Of a stretch of 64,000 nucleotides of DNA, positions 10,542-21,866 are shown in pieces. The stretch's first letter is position 1. Each line of letters opens with the position of its first letter. The notes beneath the pieces were generated by a model that saw nothing but the letters and a program-made list of their open reading frames with translations, did not search any database and was not told the origin of the DNA. The position numbers were made by a program, and so were the translations under genes. The DNA lies in NCBI GenBank assembly GCA_016081115.2, contig CM071931.1, forward strand, positions 23,536,317 to 23,600,316, written 5' to 3'. The DNA is from Rehmannia glutinosa. Lineage: Eukaryota; Streptophyta; Magnoliopsida; Lamiales; Orobanchaceae.

Positions 10542-13500
10542 TGTCACGCCCCAAACGTGACGCGACCGCGATCAATCACTTAAACAGAAATAAACCCAAC
10601 ATTCTAGAAAACGATGCAACAATCCCAAGTGAAACAAGGTCTAAAGCAGCGGAAAACTACAAGTACAACAAGATTACAATTACATCCCAACAACTTAATA
10701 GCTTACGAACTCAGGTCAAAATTATGGATTATTTTAATAAAGAACTAAGAATAAAGTACACATCATATCACAAAAATTAAGTGTCAAATGGTCCCTACGC
10801 CCTTCAATTACAAAATCCGTAATTTCAAAGGAAATAAAAGAGTCCAACATCGAAAAATAAAAGAAAATAGTCCAAAGAACATAGATAACGATAGGAAATG
10901 AGTTCAACGGGCGGAGCTCGAGAGTTCAATCCAAAGCGAGTTAAAAATTTCTTCGACAAAGTCATCTTCTAAGGTTAGAAAACGAGGGGGTGAGGCAAAA
11001 ATCTCGGTGGATGGGGTGATCGTGTGCAAGTGTGGCGATATATATAGTTAATGCGAGAAATTTAGTTATATGAAAACGCGTGAGAGATGATGCATGAATT
11101 CACACACGATCCACAAGCGTCATGAAAAATATATTTATGTATGTAATATATTTATACGATTTAAGAAAACAGATTCATGGTCACGCAGGCACTATGGTTC
11201 AAGCGATCGGAGGATTGCGTGAGTTTTGTAACGCCAATCCTATGCAAGACAAGCGGTGGTTGCGTATGGATTTGTAGCGCCAACCTATACAATACAAGTA
11301 GCGGTTTGCGTGCGGATTGTAGCACCAATCAAACGGATCCGATTAACTCCGGAATCGTGTGGATCGCATCATACCCGATTCCTTCGTTCTTCCTTGTAAC
11401 TCCCGAGTAAGATGGTCAAGACTGACCTGTCACCTTATCGCTCCGTAGGCAAAGACAAAATCCACAAATGGAGCTAGCAAGGCTCGGATCTGTAATAATC
11501 ATGATTATACCTCAAGTACTACGACCCGCTTCCCTTGGACAAACTCCGTCCCTCGCCGGTTGCGGGGATTAGGGCGATGGGGCCGAAAGAGTGGAATAGC
11601 AGCCGAGCTGCCGGTTCCATCCCCGACGTATCCATTCCGATTGTGAAGTTGACTCGGAAATAAAGAACTTTCGGAGAAATAAAAAGAAAATGTATGAATT
11701 AAATACACGTTGAGATAGTCAACCAGCAATGAGTATATTGATTCTTTAGGGAAGCGATTCATGAAAAGTTTTCAAATATTTGTGTAAGGTAATTATGGCA
11801 TTGGTGGAGTTATTTGGATGAAGATGATTATCGGGAGGATAAGCAATCCTCGATATCTTGAAAGATTAGGTGGAACATAAGTCCCGTTATAGATTCAAAT
11901 CGCAAGATTATAGAGGAAAACTCGCCCGCGATCGGGTATGTCGGTCAAAGGCAGTCCGATCAAGATAAGTCAAGGGTTTTTAATTAAGAATTGAAGTCAG
12001 AGGGTCCAGGGCTGTTTTAGTAAAAGAAAAATAATTTGAGTTAGGTCCTTGATAAAAAGAAAATTTTTAATTTAGCCCCGTTTTGTAAAAACCAATACTT
12101 TTGGGGTTAAAAATTGAATAAATAAATATCACGACCTTGAATAATTATGAGGTCAGTTCCTAAACTCTCCAAATTGTTCAGAGATTCAGGTTTTTGAAGT
12201 TTTGAGGTCGAGTTTTTTATAAGATTCTCATATTGGCCCCAAATTTGTTAAAATTGCCATTTCGGGCTCTAAGTTTAAAATAATTGGAACTCACAAACCG
12301 GAAGAGATTTTAATGTGATTCCAGTTGTAAAATGTCACTAAGGTCAGTGGGATATTGGGACAAAAGCAGTTTTTAAAAGAAGCAAGTATAGGTCCCTTAA
12401 CTTTTGAAAATCTCATTTTTGTCCCATTTTGAAATAATTGTTGTTAAGGCTTTTAGAGGTCTAATTGTTATGAAATTTGAACCTTGGGTCCAAGATATAA
12501 TTATGTTATAGTTAAATTAGTATTTCCAGGTGCATGGAATGCATAAGTCCTGGAAATTGTATTTTGGTCCTCAAGTTTAATCTTTTACAATTTGGTCCCT
12601 CAATTTTTATAAAATTACTTTCCAAGCTCTAAACACTTGGATTTTTGGAATACACTTAAAATATGTTATTTCAGTCCCTTAAGAGTTAAAATTTCAAATT
12701 TAAAATTAGGGTCTGGTACAGTTTCGAAATTTGCAAAATAGACCTTAAACTTCTCAAATTTTACAATCTAGTCCTTGGGCTTTTAAGGGTTGATTATATT
12801 TATCTAAAAACTCTTAAAACTTTAATAAAATGTCAAAACATAATTTTTGAACCTGAGTTCAGTCCCAAAAATCGAAAATTACAGAGGGGTCCCTTAAGTT
12901 TTATTTTCTTGCAATTAAGTCCACCAACTTTCCATTTTTGCATTTTAAGTCCAAAAATTGAAATTTAATCAATTATGCTCGACTTGTACATGTTATAAAT
13001 CATTCAAAACATAGATTTCAAGAGTCATACACATACATATCCTTCTCATACAAAATTTCATCAAGTATAACAATAAAATGTGCATGTATGCCCTATTTTT
13101 CGATAAATCACATTTTTGAGCAACACTTGAGAATTTTTCCAACTTGATACAAGAAAATAGCATGCAATACATAATATATATCTCAAGTGCTCAATAACAA
13201 AATACTACATGCATATTTTCAATTTAAAACACCTAGAAGTTGAAAGGATTTTTCCACCCACCTTAAAGATCGGTTTGTTGGTGAAAATGGGATAAATCTC
13301 TCTCGATGAAGGAGTGACTTAGGTCAGACCTAAGTCAAGGAATATCAAAAAATATAGGAGTTATAAGAATGTGGTTAAAAATTTAGGGAAAAGAAGAAGA
13401 TGGTGAGAAAATTGGAAATACTACACTTACCTTGTGTAGTGAGTAAAATGTGACTAGTAATGGCTTCCAAGTATAAGGTTTTGGTCACCCTTAATGTCAA

Positions 13501-14650
13501 CCTCCAAGGTCAGCCCCTAAAACTCCAAAAATTAAAATGGAGTGTCAAAATTTGGAAAATAGAAGAGAAGAAGAAAGTGTACTAAAAATTCCATTTCTTA
13601 CCTTATAGTCCAACTTCTTCACAATTTTTCTTCAAGATGACTAGTCTCTTAACTTCTTCAAAGGTCTTCTAGGTATACCTCAAACTCAAAAATCAAACTT
13701 AAATTAGAAGGTGAAAGAGATGAGCTAGAAGGTATAAGAATAGATTGAAGAAGAAAATTTCTTACCTTGTGTAGTGTATATGGTTCAAATTTTTGAAGAA
13801 AATGGGAGATGAATTCTTGAAGTTTTGGTTAAGTGTTAGTGAAGAAGATGAAGAATAGGTAGAGAGATGTAGGAGAATTTTTAGAGGGAGGTAAGAGGAA
13901 TTACAAGACTTAGAAGAAATTTGGTGTTGGTGAAATGAAATGGGAAGAATAAAAATTTTGTTTTGTTTTGATTAAATGATAAGTTAGAGTAATTGAGGGA
14001 ATTAGGGAAGAAATTAATATTTAGGCAACTTTATTAGGGACAATTAGCCAAAATGCTAATCTTAGGGGGGAATTTTTAAATTGGTCTTGTTTGACCAATT
14101 GGATGATTGAAATGGTGGGATTAATTTAAGATGTAGGTTTGAATTAATGGTGTAAAAATACACAAGATGAATACACAAGATGTACATGTACAAGAGTTGG
14201 GAGATATTTCTACACCCAAAAATACACCAATGCCGTCCCCCTAAGGGTATTTTGGTAATTCCACATATATTTTTTTTGTCCCAAAATTGATGATAATAGA
14301 TGAATAAATATCAATCTCCAAAATAATTAGTGATTTCCTTGATCACTTATAAGTCTCATGAACCCTTAATCTAAATCGAATTCTTAATTCTATAAATTAT
14401 AAATCCCTAAAATAAATAGTCTCTTAAAATTCTAAGGTGACTAATAAATACACCAATAATAATAATGATGATCATAAATGCGAATTTAAATTAATAAATG
14501 ATTATGATCACAATTAGAATTTAAAAGAATTAAATGCAAAATATATTTATCATTAATATCTACCAATCAATGTGACGCGGTAAAATAGTCAAAATAATAC
14601 AAAGACGATACGAAATAAGTACATGATCGAATAAAAATCGGGGCTTCACA
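10542..14650 (-). repeat. 5' LTR of gypsy element 1 (4109 bp)
   Basis: TG...CA ends, paired with 3739-7378. It keeps the block at about 11213-11692 that the other LTR lacks, including repeated phrases TTGTAACGCCAATCC, TTGTAGCGCCAACC and TTGTAGCACCAATC spaced roughly 45-55 bp apart. These correspond on the opposite strand to the minisatellite at 52396-52557. Confidence 0.92.
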
Positions 14651-14655
14651 TTGTC

Positions 14656-15478
14656 ACCAGCATGCATCTTTGGCTTGGCTAGAAATTTATGTCATATTTA
14701 GTATGAAAAATGCCTGATTAATTAAATTGTCCAAAAATAGATATGCATTTACATATTAAACACCCAATCACACAAACACATACGCGTCTTCTAGCTTGTT
14801 ATACGTAACATATAGTATTGCTGCCTTAGGTTTCGATCCATCCAACGTGAGTGTGGTTTGGTCTAATTTTTTAGCGCCTGAAACATCTTTGCAACGAGTC
14901 AAATTGTGGTGTTGTCAATCTGTTTGTTGTGAATCTTCGTATATATATTTGTTATATGTTAATGTAAGTTTAGAGTCTCTTTATTGATATGAACACACAT
15001 AACGTGCACTTTTCCATGTAGGGTGGTGCAAGACTGTGATCTTTAAAGAGGGAATCACCAATTTCCAAGACATTCTCAATATTTGGAAACATATTGGTAC
15101 GTCCTTAAGAAAATGTTTTTTATTTAGTTAAGAAATTATCGAAGCTTATTGGCAATGATAGTAATTGACTCAGTTTTGTATGTGCTGCTACGAAGATCAA
15201 TGACTTGTTAAGCTTATTGGCAAGTCTGACATTGTAAATTTCATGTGCGAACCTTGAAGTAGATATAAATAATGTAATTGCATGTCATGCCAAAACAATA
15301 TTCTGATGCAATAGACGCACCGCCCATCACATAAATTACTTGTCAACCACGGGTCAGATTGAATTGTTAATGTGTTAACTCAATTGAATTTTATGAAAAC
15401 ACAAGTTCAAATGGTTAACATTTTGATTTCTTCTTTATTTTTTAATTGCTAACAATGACCTTTTCTTAATAATGACAG
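14656..15478. other. Upstream DNA of the CW/MBD gene
   Basis: AT-rich, no coding region recognised. It may hold promoter or 5' UTR exon(s), since an AG acceptor context sits at 15477-15478 just before the first coding exon. The promoter itself cannot be identified by eye. The ~11-kb gypsy element lies immediately upstream. Confidence 0.4.
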
Positions 15479-15489
15479 TTCTCATATCA

Positions 15490-16433
15490 ATGGAACAACA
15501 ACTTATGGTAACCAAAAAGGTATGGGAATCCGTGAAGCACTATGCAGTTAGGTGTGCTAACTGTTTGAAATGGAGGCTCATCCCTACCAAGGAAAAGTAT
15601 GAAGAAATACGGGAAATGATTGGAGATAAGTTGTTCTCTTGTGACACTGCTAGAGAGTGGCGGCCTAAAATAACATGTGACGATGAAGCTGATATCAAGC
15701 AAGATGACAGCTTTTGTTGGGCTATGGACCGACCTAGAATTCCGCAAACTCCACGTGGATGGCAACCAATTCTGAGAATCAGGGCAGAAGGAGGCACAAA
15801 GTTTGCTGCGTGTAATGCAGATTACAACGTGTTTGTTTCTTTATTTATTTTTAAATGGAAGTAGGGATTTTGAGTGATCCGTCTCTCTTTCTGATCAAAG
15901 TTGGTGTTTGTCGTGTGTCTTAACAGGTATTATGTTGCACCATCGAACAAGAGATTTCGATCAATGGTCGAACTTAGCAGGTACATTTCTTAGAGATTGC
16001 TTAGAATCGGCTTAGATTTTTTCCGTTTCACTCTTGAAACGCAAATTAAATAGTTCGGTGCTTTTTCTTGATAATAATCGCTGGAAGGGGAAGGGAATAC
16101 TTATGCTTACTATTTTCAGGTACATCGATGAACATCATGGCGTCAGCCTCTCGCAATTTTCTTTTCAGGCCCCACTACCATTGGATGAGAATTATGTTGC
16201 CAAGCGTCCTACACGTGGTACTTTGTTAGATTTTGCCCATCTTTGTGTTTTCTCTAATGAAAGTTTTTAGCAATATTGAGTCATGACTATGAAATTAAAA
16301 CTCTTGACTGATTTATGCTTTTTTTTTAATGCGTGGTATTTCCTTATTTATTCCAGGGGCATTAAATAATGAAACTGATAGCTTTGCTGTGGCAGAGGCG
16401 CCAGCTAAGGAGGTTGAGGCTCCTCAAAATTGA
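15490..16433 (+). CDS. CW-type zinc finger and methyl-CpG-binding domain protein (plant MBD2/MBD4-like)
   Basis: Probable nuclear chromatin protein; plant CW+MBD proteins are known relatives of Arabidopsis MBD1/2/4/12. Four coding exons fit GT-AG rules and close perfectly: 15490-15809, 15927-15980, 16120-16217, 16357-16433 (549 nt, 182 aa, stop TGA). CW finger at residues ~18-82 with Cys22, Cys25, Cys51 and Cys63 as likely zinc ligands and Trp28 and Trp57 conserved; TAREW and DDEADI segments are typical. MBD at ~84-155: TPRGWQPILRIRAEGGTKFA, YYVAPSNKRFRSMVEL, LSQFSFQAPLPL. The exon 1/2 junction gives FAAYYV where the family usually has FADVYYV, one residue shorter; a different donor could change this. 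The start ATG at 15490 follows an acceptor-like AG at 15478, so a 5' UTR exon or an extra upstream coding exon is possible. Whether it binds methylated DNA is not known; many plant MBDs do not. Confidence 0.88.
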
Positions 16434-18400
16434 GGTATTTGTTCGCAATAATCTTAAAACTATTCTTGATTTTACTATCTTTAATTTCTTCCATTATTGG
16501 GGATGGAGATGGAGAATCCCATTTACTTACTTTGGTCCCATTATTTAGTCTTGGTTTAGGTCTGTAGAATATTTGAGATCAATTGTCATGTTTGAAGAGT
16601 ATTGATCACTCATATTGTGCAATTGCACTTTTGAACCCAAATTTTAGCATATATGTTTCGCATTATCATATCCTCTAATTTGAAACGTGCCATTTAGCAT
16701 AATTAATGAATTCTCTATTCTGTTGCATTTCGTAAGTTTTTTGCTCGGTTTTTCCAAAAACTCCTTAGACAACAGTGGTAGAATTGCTATACACGGAAAT
16801 AAGAACGGATATAGGAAATCTAACAGACTTTACAAATTACAATCTTTATTCATATTATGCTAATGTTTTGTTGTTGACAAACTATTTTATTCTGCACCAT
16901 GTCAAAACTGGCCAGTTGATCATAGATAGTGCAACTAAGAAGTTGAGAGATGCATCTGAGATTATTTCAATATTTTTCATGATTGTTTACTAGTTCTAGC
17001 TAGAGTTAAGAATTAGTTCACATGTGCAAATTCCTTTTATGTCGTCCGACCATGACAATTGACAGTTTCAAAGATAATATTGCATTTTGATTTATTTTCT
17101 CACTAAGGTATTATAAATGTTGTTCTATTTTATTACTTCTGATAAATGGTTCAAGGCCCTATGGTTTAACTCATTGATGCACATGAATTGGTATAACTGC
17201 TTTATATGATTAAACAAAGTATTATATGCTTTTTACGTGATATAAATTCTTTGGCATGAAATATTACAGGACTTCACTAGGATTGACAACGTCAAGTGCT
17301 GAATCCGTTTGCTGGGACTCCAAGCTACATGGAAATTGTTGAATGCAACTTGCTTATGTCAACTTTCTTAGTTTAATTTGTATACATGCCATATCATTAG
17401 ACTTTTTAAGTATGTTATATTATGGGACTGTTAATGTTTGAATTTCATCAAACATTATATTTCGATTTTTATTCTTCCAGATTTCAGGTTTAATTCTTGT
17501 CAGTTAATATTGTCAGTTTCTTTTTACAGGAGTTATGTTAGAAGTTTTTAATTCAGTTTTCTGTCCTTACTAACTCCTTAGAAGTTTATGGAAGTGGGTG
17601 GTTTCTTTCCTTAAATCTTGCAGGTAGTTTCTCTTCTATTTTCTTGCAGGAAGTTATTCAAGGGATGGCTATTTAAGGATCAGAAACCAGCAAATTTCGG
17701 ACACAGATTTTAGGAGATTTGAGAGTTCATCTTCCAGCTTTTTCACACCGAAAAAATGCGGAAGCTCAATGATACCAGGAATGTTGGCAACATTGTTGGC
17801 ATCATTTTTAGAACTCGAGTTTTGAGTGTTTATGTGAGATAGTTTCAGTGTATATTGAGTGATTGGAGTGCACTAGATGTATTCTCACATTTGTAAAGGA
17901 GTGTTGTTGCTTTCGGAGACACAAGGGGAGTTGTTCTTCTAGTTTCCTTATTTTCTTTGTATTTTTGTATTTTGTAAACAACATTACCTTTTGGATAATT
18001 TTTGTTCTAATGAACACCGTACAAGTATTTTATACTTGTACAAAATTTTAAATCTCTTGTGTCTTGTATTTGATTCTGTCTTTATTTCATACTTTGTGAA
18101 ATTGTATTTTTAATTAAGTCTTTCGCTGTGTTTTGCAAAGTGTTGGCATCACTTTTGACTGCACACTGCATTTTTAGAAGAATTGGACCCTTCAATTCTT
18201 TCAGGGACTAATAGTGAAAATCGATCTTTGTTTACGTATATGTGTGTAGTTACAAGTAAAATAACTGTTTTATTGTGTGTATATTTAGTTTGCTTTCAAG
18301 AAAATATTTTTTCAGAATGTTTGATTTGGGAATTTTCACGTGTGATTGAGTTGTTTCTATTCATATGAGAATAAGAGGGTCAATTGCAGGTTTGGTGCTG
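16434..18400. other. 3' flank/UTR region of the CW/MBD gene and unassigned DNA
   Basis: No further coding exon found in frame. TTG-rich stretches at 17640-18180 (GTTGGCAACATTGTTGGCAT near 17782) look transposon- or LTR-like, but ends cannot be placed. The polyadenylation site is not identifiable by eye. Confidence 0.35.
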
Positions 18401-18430
18401 TAGGGGTGTGGCAAAATGGACTATTTTAAA

Positions 18431-18620
18431 TTGGCTAAATTGCAATTTTAGTCCTGTATCTTTAGGCCAGTTGCAATTTTAGCCCTTTAACTATTTAGAG
18501 TTGCAAATTTGGTCCTAGACAATTTTGCTCTTATGGCGGAATAGCAATTTTGGTCCTTTGTCATTCCAAAGTTAGCAATTATAGTCCGATAACTTTCCAG
18601 AATTAGCAATTTCAATCATT
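18431..18620. repeat. Degenerate short tandem repeat, TTGCAATTTTAGTCC type
   Basis: About five copies of a phrase such as TTGCAATTTTAGTCC or AGCAATTTTGGTCC followed by TTTAACT, spaced roughly 35-45 bp. The same kind of phrase with a different spacer recurs inside the gypsy LTRs. Confidence 0.65.
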
Positions 18621-19427
18621 TCATATCATAGCTATTCTTAATAAACCCAAATTTCATAGATTATGAGAATTTACATTTTCTGACACCTATTTTGTTCGTG
18701 TCATTGTTACACCTACTTAGATCCAGTCTCTTTTTCAAAGGTTTTAAGTGGACCATGTCAGGTTTCCAGCCTATAAACTCAATACGACATACTTTTGCAA
18801 ATGTTTCATAATTCTAAATAATTTGATTACAGACTAAGGTTTTTATAACACAGATATAGTCAATTACGACCATATCAGGCCCAACATGCTTCCGTAAAAT
18901 TAATAAATCCCTTAAAATTCATATATTTCTTTGACAAAAATAGCGTCGGGTGAGATGGCTTGCGACACCACCAGTCAAAAAATTACTGGCCCTAGACCGT
19001 TTGACAAACAGTTCGCGCTGTTCAGCTTCAACCAACAGGGAAGATGATCTACAAGTTAACCGACTCCTTCAGCAACTTTCAGCACAACCTTGGTTTGTTT
19101 TCTACTCCAGGTGTATAAGATCATTCTTCAAAGGGATAAGTTAATAGAACATTATGAACACATATTGAAGCAAAAACCCATTATGAACTCAGCCCATGTG
19201 ATAGCTGTCGGGGAATCTTTTAAAAATTTGGTTTGCGAGGTCCCCGAGGATAACGCGTCTTGTGAGCTGGGCGCTTGTCCTTTCCAGCTGAACGGTCTTG
19301 TCGGTCGGGTTTGGGTCAGAATCCTTCCACAAACTCGGGTTATTTCTGTTCGGGGCATGCATGACAGATCCGATCGATCCAACGGCCCACATGCGCCATG
19401 TTATAGAATTTCCGGTAAGTTTTTTTG
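18621..19427. other. Unassigned DNA with short open frames on both strands
   Basis: Less AT-rich from about 18950. Plus-strand frames (for example VYKIILQRDKLIEHYEHILK near 19109, preceded by a CCAG) and minus-strand frames overlap. None has a motif I recognise. Possibly a continuation of the decayed region at 19428-20296. Confidence 0.3.
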
Positions 19428-20296
19428 CTAACCGGAATCTTGTTCTCCTAGAGAATCCTTCTCTTTGTTTCGAAAAGTTCCTCTGCAAATCCTGTTGTTG
19501 ATCCTGTCATTGAATTTAGAAGAAAAGATCCATTTGGTTGAATTCTGAAAGAACTTGAATGGATACTTGACTTTGTCCATTTCAGTTGGACAAACCCAAA
19601 GTCCCCATGCTCTTCTTGTAGAAGCTTGCTTCATCTTCGGAAATTGCTCCTACAAACAATGGTACTTCTTCCGGTGAAGCTACCTTAATGTATTTTAAAG
19701 CATTTCCATCTGGTCTTCTAAGCTTGATGAAATGAAAATCTTCATTAAAGTCTTTCTTTGTTGGTTCTGGAGCTGTACTAATGAAATACGTACAGTTGCA
19801 AAATATCTCATCTGGCAAAATGTGGATTATTGGCCCAAGTCTCGTAAACTGCTTCCCCAATCCATTTCAGTAACTTTGAAATTTTTGGGAATCCTAGTGA
19901 TACAGTATATATTGAACCTAAAGTTCCAAAAGTATATCATTCTTATACTTCATTCGGATGACTTCATGGTTTCATCCGAACTCTTGGGTATTTACCTGAG
20001 ATATCAACCATTGTTTTTTCTGGGTTAATATCTCCTTTTGTAATCAATTAATTCTTCCATTGTCGTTGATAAACCTGCATTAGAAAAGTCTTAATTTTGT
20101 CAGTTTGAACCTTAGATTTGTCTGTCAGTGGCCTAAGATTCAACTCTCTCTCTTTAACGCCAGAGGTCCTGGGTTGACTTGAAGACTCGGGTTGTGACAT
20201 TGGAACTTCAACATTCGTTAGAGTTTGCACACCCTCAGGGGATGCATCACCTGCAACACTTGTGATAAAGACAAAATGGTGTAACCACCTTCCCAT
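19428..20296 (-). pseudogene. Unidentified decayed coding region
   Basis: Three minus-strand blocks in successive frames look protein-like. 20296-20048 has a Ser/Pro-rich run (VPMSQPESSSQPRTSGVKER), ending KIKTFLMQVYQRQWKN. 19860-19582 has TRLGPIIHILPDEIFCN, TYFISTAPEPTKKDF, DFHFIKLRRPDGNALKYIKV and EEVPLFVGAISEDEASFYKK. 19634-19428 continues with PFKFFQNSTKWIF. Composition and spacing suggest one protein broken by stops and frameshifts. I do not recognise the family; a retroelement or integrated viral polyprotein is possible but unsupported. Confidence 0.45.
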
Positions 20297-20451
20297 AATG
20301 ACGTCCTACAATCATGGATGTGATAAAGATCACGTTTCCATAACTGAATTATGCAGCATTTTAATAGCTGAACTGTGCACCATTTAATAACTAATTGTAC
20401 ACTATTTTATATCTTACAATGCATCATTGTATAATTAATTGTACATCATCT
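20297..20451. other. AT-rich spacer before duplicon A
   Basis: Contains loosely repeated phrases (TGCACCATTTAATAACTAAT, TACACTATTTTATATC, TGCATCATTGTATAATTAAT, TACATCATCTAATTA). Homology to the second duplicon starts just after it. Confidence 0.4.
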
Positions 20452-20631
20452 AATTAAAACTCCAAACTAATTAAAAGTCCAATTATTTATAATAAGACCC
20501 AAATTAAAATAAATATTCAGTCTAGTTATAATAAACCTTCTATGCTCGTAATATAACTAATTAATATCCAGTAGAATAATTAATAAAATCTAATTCTTCA
20601 TTATTATTCTATAAAATAACTAAGAGGATGT

Positions 20632-20787
20632 CTTATGTGAGACCGTCTCATCGATTTAAGTTCATGAGACGGATCCCAAATACATATAAAAATATGGAGT
20701 TTTTCATTGGTATGAGTTTGAATCGTAATTCTATTTAAATATAGGATCTGTCTCATGGATTATATCCATGAGACCGTCTGACACAAG
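20632..20787. mobile_element. MITE-like inverted-repeat element (copy A)
   Basis: Left end CTTATGTGAGACCGTCTCAT, and the reverse complement of the right end CTTGTGTCAGACGGTCTCAT, match over ~24 bp with four mismatches. GAGACGG/GAGACAG motifs repeat inside. Present at the same place in duplicon B (34988-35146), so not a recent insertion. Confidence 0.7.
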
Positions 20788-21866
20788 TTTTTGTGAATAA
20801 CTAATAACGTAATAATAAAATTCTTATTAAGACATAGAAATCCGTGCCGTTATAACATTAATGTCGACTATATGACATATTCCTCATTTCTTGGTCACTG
20901 TTTGCATCAATTTTCTTGCTACCATAACCATGATATTCTGATTAAGATTCTTTCTTTAGGGCCAATGGGTGTCTGCAAAACCTTCTGCCTTTATTTCAGT
21001 AGAAGTGTATGTTCAAATTATATTATTTGGTGAATAAGTGGTAAATGTTTTTAATTTGTGTGATAAAGTTAAAATATAAAGAAAATACAAAATATAAAGC
21101 AATCGTTCCCCTTGCTTTGAGATTCTAGTTAAATTTTACGGAATCAGAAATCGAAGTTGGCATTTGAATACACGATTTTTTCCGTCCAAAGCTGACAATC
21201 ACTTTTTAAAGTAGTGTTCGTAGTGTCTTGCTCAACTTTTGCACAGAGCAATGATATGCTATGATCAAATACTTTAATCCCTGAAGATCAAGGGCAAATA
21301 TTCACTATGTAAATCACGACTTACAGTTACATATAAATAATTGAAATCTCCAAACATGACCTTTTTCCCCATCCAAAACTGACAACCACTTTTAAATGTG
21401 CTTGTAGTGACTTGCTCAGCTTTTGCACGAAGCAATGATATGCTATGTTCAAATAATTTTATCCCATGTTCATCAAGAACCAATAGTCACTCTATAAATC
21501 ATGAATTACAGTTAAATATAAATAATTGAAATTTCAAAAACACGACCCTTCCCCATCCAAAGCTAACAATCACTTTTTAAAGTGTTTGTAGTGACTTGCT
21601 CAACTTTTGCACAGAGCAGAGATAGGCTATGATGAAATACTTTAATCCTTTGATTTTCAAGGGCCAATAGTCATTATGTAAATCACGATTTACAGTTACA
21701 TATATATAATTGAAATTTCCAAATCACGGTCTTTTCCCAATCCAAAATTGACATTCACTTTTAAAGAGTTTGTAGTTATTTGCTCAACTTTTGCACGGAG
21801 CAGCGATATGCTATGATCAAATACTTTAATCCACTGATCTTCGGAGACCAATAGCCCTGCTATAAA

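Larger units (their letters stand above)
3739..14650 (-). mobile_element. Complete Ty3/gypsy chromovirus (Tekay-like), internally deleted, long LTRs
   Basis: Both LTRs end TGTCACGCCCC...GGGGCTTCACA in plus orientation, and the element is flanked by a perfect 5-bp duplication TTGTC (3734-3738, 14651-14655). Read on the minus strand it runs: 5' LTR 10542-14650, initiator-Met-type PBS 10526-10537, pol remnant 10077-7418, polypurine tract 7391-7379, 3' LTR 7378-3739. Integrase C-terminus and chromodomain motifs place it in the chromoviruses; Tekay is an inference from the HDVFHVSRLKKYQPDPEH and ENLSY segments. The internal region is only ~3.2 kb: gag, protease and the N-terminal part of RT are absent compared with the related copy at 53159-57080. 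It could only have moved with proteins supplied in trans, or lost this part after insertion. Confidence 0.92.

Noticed and set aside
17640..18180. Possible copia LTR with GTTGGCAACATTGTTGG motifs
   Set aside because: No TG...CA ends, PBS or duplication could be placed; not reported as an element.
19090..19431. Plus-strand frame of 113 codons near the unassigned region
   Set aside because: Overlaps open frames on the opposite strand and has no recognisable domain; the minus-strand blocks look more protein-like.
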